From Schaedlerella arabinosiphila (GTDB taxonomy: Bacteria > Bacillota > Clostridia > Lachnospirales > Lachnospiraceae), in the NCBI RefSeq assembly GCF_003885045.1, contig NZ_RHJS01000002.1:1736001-1800000 (forward strand): a stretch of DNA of 64,000 nt, read 5' to 3'. A program made the position numbers and the translations under genes. Shown piece after piece: positions 18,589 through 27,443 of this stretch; position 1 is the stretch's first letter; each line of letters begins with the position of its first letter. A model generated the notes under the pieces. The model was not told the origin of the DNA, ran no database searches, and saw only the letters and a program-made list of their open reading frames with translations.

Positions 18589-18706
18589 ACTGGCCGGATG
18601 CCTTGCAGCAGGGTGCAAGGCACCGTGAACAGTAATACAGGCTGCAGAACTGATTTTCGGGCATACTCAGGCATATACTTTACTATCATCAAAAAAGGAG
18701 CATGTT

Positions 18707-19708
18707 ATGAATCAACATGAAACGATGTCAATGGAACAGGTTGCGATGCGGGTGTCAAAAACCAGCATCCTTGTGAATACGCTTCTGTCCCTGGCGAAGC
18801 TGGCTGCGGGAATCCTGGCTTCATCGGAGGCCATGGTCTCCGACGCGGTTCATTCCGCGTCCGATGTGTTCAGTACCTTTGTGGTCATCATCGGAATCAA
18901 GATGGCCGGAAAAAAGGCGGATAAGGAGCATCCCTACGGGCATGAGCGTATGGAGTGCGTGGCAGCCATCCTTTTGTCCGCGGTGCTGGCCCTCACAGGG
19001 GCAGGGATCGGCTTTTCCGGCCTGCGCAAGATCGCAGGCGGTTCCTTTGAGGACCTTGCAGTTCCGGGAATCCTTGCCATGGGGGCGGCAGTCCTGTCTA
19101 TTGTGGTGAAGGAGTGGATGTTCTGGTACACCCGGGCAAATGCGAAAAAAATCAATTCCGGGGCGCTGATGGCGGATGCCTGGCATCACCGTTCGGATTC
19201 CCTGTCTTCCATCGGCGCCCTGGCGGGCATCATCGGGGCCAGGCTGGGATTTCCGGTGATGGACCCCCTGGCAAGCGTGATCATCTGCCTGTTCATTTTC
19301 CAGGCGGCCTATGAGATCTTCAAGGATGCGGTGGATAAGATGGTGGATAAAGCCTGCGACGAGGAGACCGTGGAGAAGATCCGCGCCCTGGCAAAGCGGC
19401 AGCGCGGCGTGATGCGGGTGGATTCCCTGCAGACAAGGGAATTTGGAAATAAAATCTATGTGGATCTGGAGATCGCGGCGGACGGCCATCTGTCGCTGAA
19501 TGAATCCCATGAGATCGCGGAGGATGTCCATGACGAGATTGAGAAGGCATTTCCGCAGATCAAGCATATCATGATCCATGTCAACCCTTATATCAACCGC
19601 AAGACGGTGTATGCCCTTCTCGGGGAAGTGGATAACGGGGATCTGGAAGAGGTGTATCAGCTTCTTCTGGGCTACCTGGAGAAACGAAAGCAGGGCCGGC
19701 CGAATTAG
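18707..19708 (+). CDS. Cation diffusion facilitator family metal transporter
   Basis: The 333-residue protein has the two metal-site motifs of CDF exporters: D46-x2-H49-x3-D53 in SDAVHSASDV and D157-x2-H160-x3-D164 in DAWHHRSDS. Six membrane helices are followed by a cytoplasmic domain with the KHIMIHVNPY strand. It exports a divalent metal (Zn, Mn, Fe or Co) in exchange for protons. AAAGGAG precedes the ATG. No metal-responsive riboswitch is recognisable upstream, and a MarR gene follows. Confidence 0.93.
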   Translation: MNQHETMSMEQVAMRVSKTSILVNTLLSLAKLAAGILASSEAMVSDAVHSASDVFSTFVVIIGIKMAGKKADKEHPYGHERMECVAAILLSAVLALTGAGIGFSGLRKIAGGSFEDLAVPGILAMGAAVLSIVVKEWMFWYTRANAKKINSGALMADAWHHRSDSLSSIGALAGIIGARLGFPVMDPLASVIICLFIFQAAYEIFKDAVDKMVDKACDEETVEKIRALAKRQRGVMRVDSLQTREFGNKIYVDLEIAADGHLSLNESHEIAEDVHDEIEKAFPQIKHIMIHVNPYINRKTVYALLGEVDNGDLEEVYQLLLGYLEKRKQGRPN

Positions 19709-19729
19709 GAAGTACAAAGGAGGAGGCAT

Positions 19730-20164
19730 ATGGAGAGCCGAAAACAGCCGATAGGATTTCTTGTGAAGCAGATCAATAATGTATTTGAAAAGGAGCTCAA
19801 CGGGAGGCTTCGGACGATCGGCGTCACTTCCTCCCAGTGCGCGGTGCTGGACTATCTGTTCCATTCCAATAAGGAAGCGGTGAACCAGCGGGACGTGGAG
19901 CGGAACCTGAACCTGAAAAATCCGACGGTGACCGGGATCTTAAAGCGTCTGGACGAAAAGGGCTACATCCTCTGCGTGCCCAACGAAGAGGATAAGCGGA
20001 GGAAAAATATCTATCTGACGGAAAAAGCGTACGATATCCAGAAGCGGATGGAAACAGACCGGAAAAAGCTGGATAAGCGGCTGACCATGGGGATGACGAA
20101 GAAGGAGGTCGCGGCAGTGACCCGGGCGCTTGAGAAAATGCTGTACAACATTGCAGACCCGTGA
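19730..20164 (+). CDS. MarR-family transcriptional regulator
   Basis: The 144-residue protein has a MarR winged helix: SSQCAVLDYLFHSNKEAV, recognition helix region NLKNPTVTGILKRLDEKGYI, and the wing PNEEDKRRKNIYLTEKA. It binds DNA as a dimer, and its ligand is unknown. It lies between the CDF transporter and thyA with short gaps, so it may regulate either. AGGAGGAGGC precedes the ATG. Confidence 0.92.
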   Translation: MESRKQPIGFLVKQINNVFEKELNGRLRTIGVTSSQCAVLDYLFHSNKEAVNQRDVERNLNLKNPTVTGILKRLDEKGYILCVPNEEDKRRKNIYLTEKAYDIQKRMETDRKKLDKRLTMGMTKKEVAAVTRALEKMLYNIADP

Positions 20165-20178
20165 AGGAGGAAATCACA

Positions 20179-21027
20179 ATGAGCTACGCAGATAAAGTAT
20201 TTATAGACATGTGCAGGGATATCATCGACAACGGCACCAGCACGGAAGGGGAGAAGGTACGTCCGGTGTGGGAGGACGGAACCTCCGCCTATACGGTGAA
20301 GCGGTTCGGGGTGGTAAACCGTTACGACCTGTCCAGGGAATTTCCGGCATTGACGCTTCGGCGCACCGGGATCAAAAGCTGTACCGATGAAATGCTGTGG
20401 ATCTGGCAGAAGAAGTCCAGCAATATCCATGACCTGAACAGCCACATCTGGGACAGCTGGGCGGATGCCGACGGTTCCATCGGAAAAGCCTACGGATACC
20501 AGATGCAGGTGAAGCACCAATACAAAGAGGGCATGATGGACCAGGTGGACCGGGTGATCTACGACTTGAAGCACAACCCTTACAGCCGGAGGATCATGAC
20601 GAACATTTATGTGCACCAGGACCTCCATGAGATGAACCTGTACCCCTGCGCCTACAGTATGACGTTTAACGTGACAAAAAACAGGGACAGTGAGGATCTG
20701 ACCTTAAACGGGATTTTGAACCAGCGCTCCCAGGATGTGCTGACGGCCAACAACTGGAATGTTTGCCAGTACGCGGTACTGCTGCACATGCTGGCCCAGG
20801 TCTGCGGTATGCAGGCCGGGGAGCTGGTGCATGTGATCGCGGACGCCCACATTTACGACCGCCATATCCCACTGGTGGAGGAGCTGATCTCCCGGGAGCC
20901 GCTTCCCGCGCCAAAATTCTGGCTGAATCCGGAGGTGACGGATTTTTACCGGTTCACCCCGGAAGATGTGCGCCTGGATCACTACGAAACCCACCCCCAA
21001 ATCAAAAATATACCGGTTGCTGTTTAG
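20179..21027 (+). CDS. thyA: Thymidylate synthase
   Basis: About 282 residues with the folate- and dUMP-binding features of ThyA: catalytic C157 in LYPCAYSMTFNV, the dUMP contact region NQRSQDVLTANNWN and the conserved DAHIYDRHI. It methylates dUMP to dTMP with methylene-tetrahydrofolate, producing dihydrofolate that the neighbouring folA product reduces. The residues after the catalytic Cys (AYSM) differ from the PCH.xxQF pattern of the Escherichia coli type, marking a divergent subgroup. ATG at 20179 has AAGGAGG at 8-9 bases. Confidence 0.95.
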   Translation: MSYADKVFIDMCRDIIDNGTSTEGEKVRPVWEDGTSAYTVKRFGVVNRYDLSREFPALTLRRTGIKSCTDEMLWIWQKKSSNIHDLNSHIWDSWADADGSIGKAYGYQMQVKHQYKEGMMDQVDRVIYDLKHNPYSRRIMTNIYVHQDLHEMNLYPCAYSMTFNVTKNRDSEDLTLNGILNQRSQDVLTANNWNVCQYAVLLHMLAQVCGMQAGELVHVIADAHIYDRHIPLVEELISREPLPAPKFWLNPEVTDFYRFTPEDVRLDHYETHPQIKNIPVAV

Positions 21028-21037
21028 AGGAGGAAGG

Positions 21038-21157
21038 CAAATGCGAAGCATTTCTTTCATGCCTTCCGACGACTTGCCCTCGAACCGCAGGTGAGGGGGC
21101 GCTACCTTAACAGGGGGGAGTCAAATGCGAAGCATTGAAGGAGGAAACACAGAATGA
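21038..21157 (+). other. Repeated initiation region with two tiny reading frames
   Basis: The 15-base sequence CAAATGCGAAGCATT occurs at 21038-21052 and again at 21122-21136. Each copy supplies an ATG behind a purine-rich ribosome binding site (AGGAGGAAGG and GGGGGAG). The first opens a 17-codon frame (21041-21094). The second opens a 10-codon frame (21125-21157) whose TGA overlaps the folA ATG. They may be coupling peptides or a duplicated, decayed start region. Confidence 0.4.
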
Positions 21158-21663
21158 ATATCATTGTTGCGGTAGATAAAAACTGGGCGATTGGGAAGAA
21201 TAATAAGATGATGTGGAGCATTCCGGCGGATATGCGGTTTTTTCGTGAAAAAACAACCGGACATGTGGTGGTGATGGGCCGGAAGACTCTGGAAAGCTTT
21301 CCAAACGGCCTCCCCCTGAAACAGCGGACGAATATCGTGCTCAGCAGAGACAAAAATTATCAGGTAAAAGGGGCGTTGGCCGTGCATACCATGGAGGAGC
21401 TTTTGGAGCATCTGAAAGGCTATGCTTCCGAGGAGATCTTCATCATCGGCGGAGAAAGCATTTACCGGCAGTTTTTGCCCTATTGTGATACGGCATATGT
21501 GACAAAGATCGACCACGCCTACGATGCGGACACCCATTTCCCCAATCTGGATGAGATGCCGGAATGGGAGATGACAGAGGCCGGCGAGGAGCAGACAAGC
21601 TTTGACCTGGAATTTGTATTTACAAAATATGAGCGCAAAAGCGGCACAAAAAGCTTTGAGTAA
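21154..21663 (+). CDS. folA: Dihydrofolate reductase
   Basis: The 169-residue enzyme starts MNIIVAVDKNWAIGKNNKMMWSIPADMRFF and includes the NADPH-binding segments VVVMGRKTLESFP and IFIIGGESIYRQFLP. It regenerates tetrahydrofolate from the dihydrofolate made by ThyA, the preceding gene. AAGGAGG lies 11 bases upstream of the ATG. The stop is followed within about 20 bases by the metal-binding lipoprotein gene. Confidence 0.96.
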   Translation: MNIIVAVDKNWAIGKNNKMMWSIPADMRFFREKTTGHVVVMGRKTLESFPNGLPLKQRTNIVLSRDKNYQVKGALAVHTMEELLEHLKGYASEEIFIIGGESIYRQFLPYCDTAYVTKIDHAYDADTHFPNLDEMPEWEMTEAGEEQTSFDLEFVFTKYERKSGTKSFE

Positions 21664-21680
21664 AACGAACAGTGGTGAGT

Positions 21681-22718
21681 ATGATGCATGATCCGGCAGC
21701 GGAGAAAAAACGGAAAAACTGGTATCGATGTTCCATGACAGTGTTGCTGGCAGCGGCCCTGCTTCTGTCCGGCTGTACGGGCGGAGGCAGTGTTTTGTCC
21801 GGGCCTGTTCGGGAAACGGATTCCAAGGGCAGGGAGGGCTCTGCTCTTAAGATCGTCACGACCATCTTTCCCCAGTATGATTTTGTACGGCAGATCGCCG
21901 GAGAACGGGTTTCCCTTCAGATGCTGCTGAAACCGGGGGAGGAGACCCATTCCTACGAGCCCACGCCCCGGGATATCATTGCCATCCAGAATGCGGATCT
22001 GTTCATCTACGTGGGCGGGGAAAATGATGCGTGGGTGGAAGACATCCTGGATGCCCCGGAGATGAAGCAGGTGCGAAGGCTACGCCTGGTGGACTGCACA
22101 GCGCTTCTAAAGGAAGAGCATGTGGAAGGGATGCGGCATAAGGGGCAGCTATGCCCGGGGACAGAGGAAGAAGAGGAGGAGAACGACGAGCATGTCTGGA
22201 CCTCCCCGAAAAATGCCATGGAGATCACGAAGCGGATCGCAGAGGAGCTTTCCGCGTTGGATCCGGAAGGCCGGGAAGAATATAAGGCCAATCTGGACGC
22301 CTATCTGGAAGAGCTTGCAGCGCTGGACCGTCAGTTCCGGGAAATCACACAAAAGGCTGCGGCCAGGGGACAGGACCTGCTGTTGTTCGGAGACCGGTTT
22401 CCTTTCCGCTATCTTGCACAGGAGTACGGACTGCAATATTACGCGGCATTTCCAGGGTGCGCGGCGGATACGGAGCCAAGCGCGGCGATGATGGCGTTTC
22501 TGATCCGAAAGGCGAGGGAAGAGCAGATCCCCGTGATCCTGAAAATGGAGCTGAGCTCTGAACAGATCGCCCGGGCAGTAGCCGAGGCTTCCGGGGCAGA
22601 GGTCCGGGTGCTCTATAGCTGCCACAACCTGACTGCAGAGCAGTTTGAAGCCGGGGAGGGCTATCTCTCCATGATGCGTAAAAATGCAGAAACCCTGCAG
22701 GCGGCGCTGGGACAATGA
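21681..22718 (+). CDS. Zinc/manganese ABC transporter substrate-binding lipoprotein (ZnuA-like)
   Basis: A lipoprotein signal ends with LLLSGC, giving a lipidated Cys at residue 32 when counted from ATG 21681. The mature part follows the ZnuA/cluster 9 fold with metal-ligand regions THSYEPTPRDI and DEHVWTSPKNA, preceded by an acidic Glu/Asp loop that replaces the usual His-rich loop. It captures Zn or Mn outside the membrane and delivers it to the permease encoded downstream. The start is uncertain: GTG 21672, ATG 21681 and ATG 21684 are all in frame with a weak GGTGAG site. Confidence 0.9.
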   Translation: MMHDPAAEKKRKNWYRCSMTVLLAAALLLSGCTGGGSVLSGPVRETDSKGREGSALKIVTTIFPQYDFVRQIAGERVSLQMLLKPGEETHSYEPTPRDIIAIQNADLFIYVGGENDAWVEDILDAPEMKQVRRLRLVDCTALLKEEHVEGMRHKGQLCPGTEEEEEENDEHVWTSPKNAMEITKRIAEELSALDPEGREEYKANLDAYLEELAALDRQFREITQKAAARGQDLLLFGDRFPFRYLAQEYGLQYYAAFPGCAADTEPSAAMMAFLIRKAREEQIPVILKMELSSEQIARAVAEASGAEVRVLYSCHNLTAEQFEAGEGYLSMMRKNAETLQAALGQ

Positions 22719-22789
22719 CAAGAGCAATTGACAAGAGAAGCGCCGGGAAGGGCAAAAAAGAGAATCGGGTCAGGGAGGATGGACGGATT

Positions 22790-23608
22790 ATGGCACTGGT
22801 ACAGTGTGAGGAGCTTACAATCGCATATGAGGGACAGGTGGTGGTCCGGGATCTGTCGTTTCAGATCCATCCCGGAGATTACCTCTGTATTGTGGGAGAA
22901 AACGGTTCCGGCAAGAGCACCCTGGTGAAAAGCCTTCTCGGACTGAAAGCCCCCTTGAAGGGGCGGATCGTGCTGGGGGACGGGTTAAAGCAAAAGGAGA
23001 TCGGTTATCTGCCCCAGCAGACGGACGTCCAGAAGGATTTTCCGGCCAGCGTCCAGGAGGTGGTTCTCTCGGGCCGTCTGAACAGCCGGGGAATGAAGCC
23101 TTTTTACACCTCAAGAGACAGGGAACAGGCAAAGGCCATGATGGGGCTTTTGGGGATCGAAGGGCTGAGACGGAGCTGTTTCAGGGATCTGTCCGGAGGG
23201 CAGAAGCAGCGGGTTCTCTTAGCCCGGGCGCTTTGCGCGACGAAAAAGATGCTGCTTCTGGACGAGCCGGTGACGGGGCTGGATCCCCTTGTGACAGCAG
23301 AGTTTTACCAGCTCATCAAGGAAGTAAACCAAAGGTCCGGGATCGCGGTGGTGATGGTATCCCATGACATCGAGAGCGCCGTGCGGGACGCCTCCCACAT
23401 CCTCCACCTGCAGGAAACCGCGCTGTTTTACGGAAAAGCGGAAGCGTACAGGGAAAGCCTGGTGGGCCGGATGTTTCTGGAGCGTACGAAAGCGCCCGGA
23501 GAAATGGCCGGAGGGAGTCAGGAGCCTGCGGGAAATACAGAAATAGCAGGCGGCGGAATGCCTGCGTATACAGAAACTTCTGAAAAGAGAGGTACAGGTT
23601 TTGATTGA
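22790..23608 (+). CDS. Metal ABC transporter ATP-binding protein (ZnuC-like)
   Basis: This ATPase has Walker A GENGSGKST, signature LSGGQKQRV and Walker B MLLLDEPVTGLD. ATG 22790 (MALVQCEEL) has GGGAGG about 10 bases upstream and begins directly at the conserved first strand. An ATG at 22715 overlapping the previous stop would add 25 poorly conserved residues. The C-terminal 35 residues are a low-complexity Gly/Glu tail not needed for the fold. It works with the flanking lipoprotein and permease. Confidence 0.92.
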   Translation: MALVQCEELTIAYEGQVVVRDLSFQIHPGDYLCIVGENGSGKSTLVKSLLGLKAPLKGRIVLGDGLKQKEIGYLPQQTDVQKDFPASVQEVVLSGRLNSRGMKPFYTSRDREQAKAMMGLLGIEGLRRSCFRDLSGGQKQRVLLARALCATKKMLLLDEPVTGLDPLVTAEFYQLIKEVNQRSGIAVVMVSHDIESAVRDASHILHLQETALFYGKAEAYRESLVGRMFLERTKAPGEMAGGSQEPAGNTEIAGGGMPAYTETSEKRGTGFD

Positions 23609-24443
23609 TACGGTGTTTGAAATGCTTTCCTATCCATTTATGGTACGGGCCTTTGTGGTGGGAATCCTGGTGTCTTTGTGCAGCGCGCTGCTTGGGGTCA
23701 GCCTGGTGCTCAAACGGTATTCCATGATCGGGGACGGGCTTTCCCATGTGGGGTTCGGCGCTCTGGCAGTTGCCGCCGCGCTGAATGCCGCGCCGCTGAC
23801 GGTGGCCATCCCGGTGGTGGTCACGGCGGCGGTATTGCTTCTGCGGGTCAGCGCAAACAGTAAGATCAAAGGGGATGCGGCTATCGCCCTGATTTCCACC
23901 AGTGCGCTGGCCGTGGGAATCATGGTCATCTCCATGACTACCGGAATGAATACGGACGTGTATAACTATATGTTTGGAAGTATCCTGGCCATGAGCAGCC
24001 AGGATGTGAAAATGAGCGTGCTGCTCTCCCTGGCCGTCCTCATCCTGTATGTATTCTTCTATCACAAGATCTTTGCCGTCACCTTTGATGAGACCTTTGC
24101 CCAGGCCACCGGAGTCAGGGCGGGGCTGTACAATACCCTGATCGCGGTGCTGACTGCGGTGACCATCGTGCTGGGCATGCGGATGATGGGAACCTTGCTG
24201 ATCTCCAGCCTGATCATCTTCCCGGCCCTGACCTCCATGCGGGTGTGCACAACCTTCCGCTCCGTGACGGTCAGTTCCGCCGTTGTGTCGGTGGTCTGCT
24301 TCTGCATCGGGATCACCGTGTCCTACTTTTTTGCCGCGCCTGCCGGCGCCAGCGTGGTGATTGCAAACCTTTTGATGCTGGGGGGATATGCCATAGCCGG
24401 GGCAGTGAAAAACCGGAGTGCTTTCAGGCAGTCCTGTTTCTAA
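23601..24443 (+). CDS. Metal ABC transporter permease (ZnuB-like)
   Basis: The 280-residue protein has eight or nine hydrophobic helices and the family sequence LVLKRYSMIGDGLSHVGFGALA, the cytoplasmic coupling segment of ABC-3 permeases. It forms the Zn/Mn channel. The most likely start is TTG 23601, overlapping the previous stop and preceded by GAGAGG. Its TAA stop shares two bases with the TAG stop of the convergent Bce-like permease, leaving no room for a terminator. Confidence 0.92.
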   Translation: MIDTVFEMLSYPFMVRAFVVGILVSLCSALLGVSLVLKRYSMIGDGLSHVGFGALAVAAALNAAPLTVAIPVVVTAAVLLLRVSANSKIKGDAAIALISTSALAVGIMVISMTTGMNTDVYNYMFGSILAMSSQDVKMSVLLSLAVLILYVFFYHKIFAVTFDETFAQATGVRAGLYNTLIAVLTAVTIVLGMRMMGTLLISSLIIFPALTSMRVCTTFRSVTVSSAVVSVVCFCIGITVSYFFAAPAGASVVIANLLMLGGYAIAGAVKNRSAFRQSCF

Positions 24444-26479
24444 TTGCAGAAAAAAATTTGTTTTTCCATAACCATATGTTTACATGACAGGTAAGTGGCA
24501 ATGAAATATCCACCGTACACAATCAAGAACATCAAAACAGTAACGCCGATATTTGCAGATATGTGCATATTTAGAAATTCTTCTGCAATCGCTGTGATTT
24601 TTCCGATTCCAAATGCCGAAAAAATTCCTGCAGGTAAAAGCGGTACAACAAAAAATATTGCCGTCTGCCTGAATAAAGCTCCGAAAAGCAGCCTGCTGTC
24701 TGTTCCCAGCTTTTGTAATAACCCGTATCGGTAAATATTATCTGCGGTTTCCGTCAACTGTTTTAGGGACAGCAGCGCGGCGCATATCAGCAGAAACACC
24801 AGCCCGATATAGCAGCATAAGAATACCAGCAGCGCGCAGGAACCGTAGTACATACTGCTCAACATGACTTTTTCAGTATACCGATACCCCTCTGTTTTCC
24901 ATTCCAGCCCGATCGGTATCATTTTCTGCAATACTTCATCCGTATTTGTGCCGGGTTTATACTGCACTAACAAAATATTCATGTCTTTTGCTAAAGACGC
25001 AGCGATGCGATCGGGAACAATCAAAGTCCCCCTGTCGTTATTTCCTACCGAAGTCATCAAAACAGTTTCACCCAGCGGCTTCTTCCTGCCCGGCTGTAAA
25101 GTCGTTCCATTCAAGTCAATTTCTGTACAGGACTGCAAAAATGAATCTATATATTGCAAAGTACCTTTGTAATTACAGTTCAAAAGAAATTCATGATCGG
25201 CAAGATTTATGGGCGCTTTCCCCTGAACCGCTAATGCACGGTTAAAGTCTGAAATGGGAACGACACTGACGCCCACTTCGGGAATAGCGCTGTCAATGTG
25301 CCATAAGTTTAAGTCCTGTCCCTCAAACAAATCTCCATAGGTTATTTCTGCTTCATAAAGGCTGATCTGTGCTATGCTGTCTGCATAGATCCCCAGATCC
25401 ACGTCCCTTGATTTCAGATATGCCGCAATGTCTGTTTCTCCCGCTACATCCATATCCGCTACAACATTCAGATCATAAGGAAGCGCAGCCTTGGACGTTT
25501 CATTCATGGTTAAAGCAGAACTGATCCCCACGGATATACCGCAAATGGATATGGTAAGCAAAACGCATACTACGCTCATAGTCATAAAATCCGTCTGCAC
25601 CTTGCTTCCGATCTGCCGGCTTAAAAAGGCATTCAGCCCTTTCAGATAAATTTTTCTATTTGCCTGTACCGCTGTAAGCAATACTGCAGATACAGAAAAG
25701 AAGAAAAGCGCCGTCCCTGCCGCTAACAAAACTGCTGCAATCTGAAACCACGAATTTTCACGGCTGGGAAGTATACCGTAGCGCTGAATAATCACGCCGG
25801 AAGAAACAATACACAGGATAGAAAGCGCGGCTAAAGAAATCCCGGCGGCTTTGTTACTCAGCGCAATGATTTCATTCTTCCTGCCGGCGGTCAACAGGTC
25901 AATCAACTTGACCGAAGAAACCGTGCGCACATTAAAAATCATGACAATCAGAAAAATCAATACAAAACAGCCGATCGTCTTTTTCAGCGCGCTCATGGAA
26001 AAAACAATCTGAAACTTACTCATATCTATTGCAAACAGGCGTAAAGAAAATATGGAAAGTCCCTGTGACAAAAGCAGCCCTGATATAAGCCCAAACACAA
26101 GCGACAGAATCCCCACGCATAAGGTTTCTCCGGCAAAAATCCTTGATATTTTTCCTTTTTCCATTCCTAACAATGTATAAATCCCTAATTCCTTTTTCCT
26201 GCGTTTTAATAGAAACTGATTTGCATACAGGATAAGAAACGCAAGTACAACAGCCACTACAACAGATAATGCAGAAAGCAATATCCCTAATTGGTCAGAA
26301 AGTAATTGCTTTGTCGCGTCAAGATCATGGAATGCCGGCTGGCTCTGAATGGAATTGAAAGCGTAAAACATACTGACCGAAACCGTAAGCGTCAAGAAAT
26401 AAATCATATAGTCCTGTATATTTTTACGCACATTGCGAATAATCAATTTACCCGTATTTACAGAGTTAACGCTTGTCAT
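24440..26479 (-). CDS. FtsX-like ABC permease, BceB/VraG type
   Basis: About 679 residues with ten hydrophobic segments, FtsX-like domains near both ends and a large extracytoplasmic domain between the middle helices (about 310-540). This is the architecture of peptide-antibiotic detoxification permeases such as BceB. The motif RRKKELGIYTLLGMEKGKI follows the second helix as in the family. ATG 26479 has GGGAGGTG at 7 bases and overlaps the end of the ATPase gene by 14 bases. Codon usage is more AT-rich than in the flanking metal-transport genes. Confidence 0.9.
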   Translation of the reverse strand: MTSVNSVNTGKLIIRNVRKNIQDYMIYFLTLTVSVSMFYAFNSIQSQPAFHDLDATKQLLSDQLGILLSALSVVVAVVLAFLILYANQFLLKRRKKELGIYTLLGMEKGKISRIFAGETLCVGILSLVFGLISGLLLSQGLSIFSLRLFAIDMSKFQIVFSMSALKKTIGCFVLIFLIVMIFNVRTVSSVKLIDLLTAGRKNEIIALSNKAAGISLAALSILCIVSSGVIIQRYGILPSRENSWFQIAAVLLAAGTALFFFSVSAVLLTAVQANRKIYLKGLNAFLSRQIGSKVQTDFMTMSVVCVLLTISICGISVGISSALTMNETSKAALPYDLNVVADMDVAGETDIAAYLKSRDVDLGIYADSIAQISLYEAEITYGDLFEGQDLNLWHIDSAIPEVGVSVVPISDFNRALAVQGKAPINLADHEFLLNCNYKGTLQYIDSFLQSCTEIDLNGTTLQPGRKKPLGETVLMTSVGNNDRGTLIVPDRIAASLAKDMNILLVQYKPGTNTDEVLQKMIPIGLEWKTEGYRYTEKVMLSSMYYGSCALLVFLCCYIGLVFLLICAALLSLKQLTETADNIYRYGLLQKLGTDSRLLFGALFRQTAIFFVVPLLPAGIFSAFGIGKITAIAEEFLNMHISANIGVTVLMFLIVYGGYFIATYLSCKHMVMEKQIFFCN

Positions 26480-27236
26480 TGGTTTCACCTCCCAATACAG
26501 AAACCACCTCCATGATTTCTTCAAAAAATTCTTTCCGTGATTTTGCCCCGCGGTGAATTTCGCTGAAAATTTTCCCGTCCTTAATAAAAAGAATACGGCG
26601 GCAATAACTGGCTGTGAAAGAATCGTGGGTTACCATGAGGATTGTTGCAGAAAGGTTTTGGTTCAATTCTTCCAGCATATCCAAAAGCATATGGGAGGAA
26701 CGGGAGTCCAGTGCGCCTGTAGGTTCATCCGCCAGAACAAGAGCCGGATTTGTTACCATTGCACGGGCGGCGGCTACGCGCTGCTGCTGTCCGCCGGACA
26801 TTTGATAGGGGTATTTTTCCAAGACTTCCGTGATATTCAATGCTCCTGCAATTTCCCGTACCCTTTTATCAATTTCTTTTGCTTTTATGCCGGAAATGGA
26901 CAGGGCAAGGGATATATTCTCATATGCAGTCAATGTATCTAGCAGATTAAAGTCCTGAAAGATAAAGCCCAGCTTTTCGCGCCGAAAAGCCGACAACTGC
27001 TTTCCGCGTAAAGCAGTAATGTCTTTTCCCTCCACTAATATTTTCCCGCTGGTTACTGTGTCGATTGTAGAAATGCAGTTAAGCAATGTTGTCTTACCAG
27101 AGCCGGACGCACCCATAATACCGACAAATTCCCCTTTGCAGACAGACAGGGAAATACGATTAACAGCTTTGGTAATGTTTCCTTTGTTTCCATAATATTT
27201 TTGAATATCAGAAACCTCTAAAATCGGGGTGTTCAT
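26466..27236 (-). CDS. ABC ATPase, BceA type
   Basis: The 256-residue protein starts MNTPILEVSDIQKYYGNKG and has Walker A GASGSGKTT, signature MSGGQQQRV and Walker B LVLADEPTGALDS, the pattern of the MacB/BceA family. It powers the BceB-like permease encoded next and, in known systems, also signals flux to the partner kinase. ATG 27236 follows AAAGGAGC. A 19-bp inverted repeat lies in its upstream region. Confidence 0.93.
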   Translation of the reverse strand: MNTPILEVSDIQKYYGNKGNITKAVNRISLSVCKGEFVGIMGASGSGKTTLLNCISTIDTVTSGKILVEGKDITALRGKQLSAFRREKLGFIFQDFNLLDTLTAYENISLALSISGIKAKEIDKRVREIAGALNITEVLEKYPYQMSGGQQQRVAAARAMVTNPALVLADEPTGALDSRSSHMLLDMLEELNQNLSATILMVTHDSFTASYCRRILFIKDGKIFSEIHRGAKSRKEFFEEIMEVVSVLGGETNDKR

Positions 27237-27313
27237 AATGTTGCTCCTTTCGTTTTCCTTTTTTTGATATTGTACATTCCGAGATTCAAATGCACCATTA
27301 AATAAGATTACAT

Positions 27314-27332
27314 TTACATTACCAAAATGTAA
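27314..27332 (-). promoter_or_regulatory. Candidate response-regulator site upstream of the Bce-like ABC genes
   Basis: TTACATT and AATGTAA are perfect inverted arms separated by five bases, about 80 bases upstream of the ATPase start. BceR-type regulators bind dyads at this distance, so this is the natural candidate target of the regulator at 28445-29107. No strong -35 is visible, consistent with an activated promoter. Confidence 0.5.
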
Positions 27333-27350
27333 GGTTTCGGGGAGAAAAGA

Positions 27351-27373
27351 AGCAGGCATTTTTCATGCCTGCT
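27351..27373 (-). terminator. Terminator of the kinase/regulator genes
   Basis: AGCAGGCAT (27351-27359) pairs perfectly with ATGCCTGCT (27365-27373) around a five-base loop. On the minus strand the stem is followed by TCTTTTCTCC. It separates the two-component genes from the ABC genes. Confidence 0.65.
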
Positions 27374-27443
27374 CATACAATCCCGCTTTGCAGGATATTC
27401 CTATGTCAAACACTGGAATCCACGCTTCGCGAGTCTTCTATTG

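Noticed and set aside
18498..18706. NiCo-type or other metal riboswitch ahead of the CDF exporter
   Set aside because: Hairpins are present but none of the conserved junction sequences of the known metal riboswitches is visible.
18508..18720. 70-codon frame between the SseB-like and CDF genes
   Set aside because: It runs through a terminator hairpin, has no family features and overlaps the CDF ribosome binding site.
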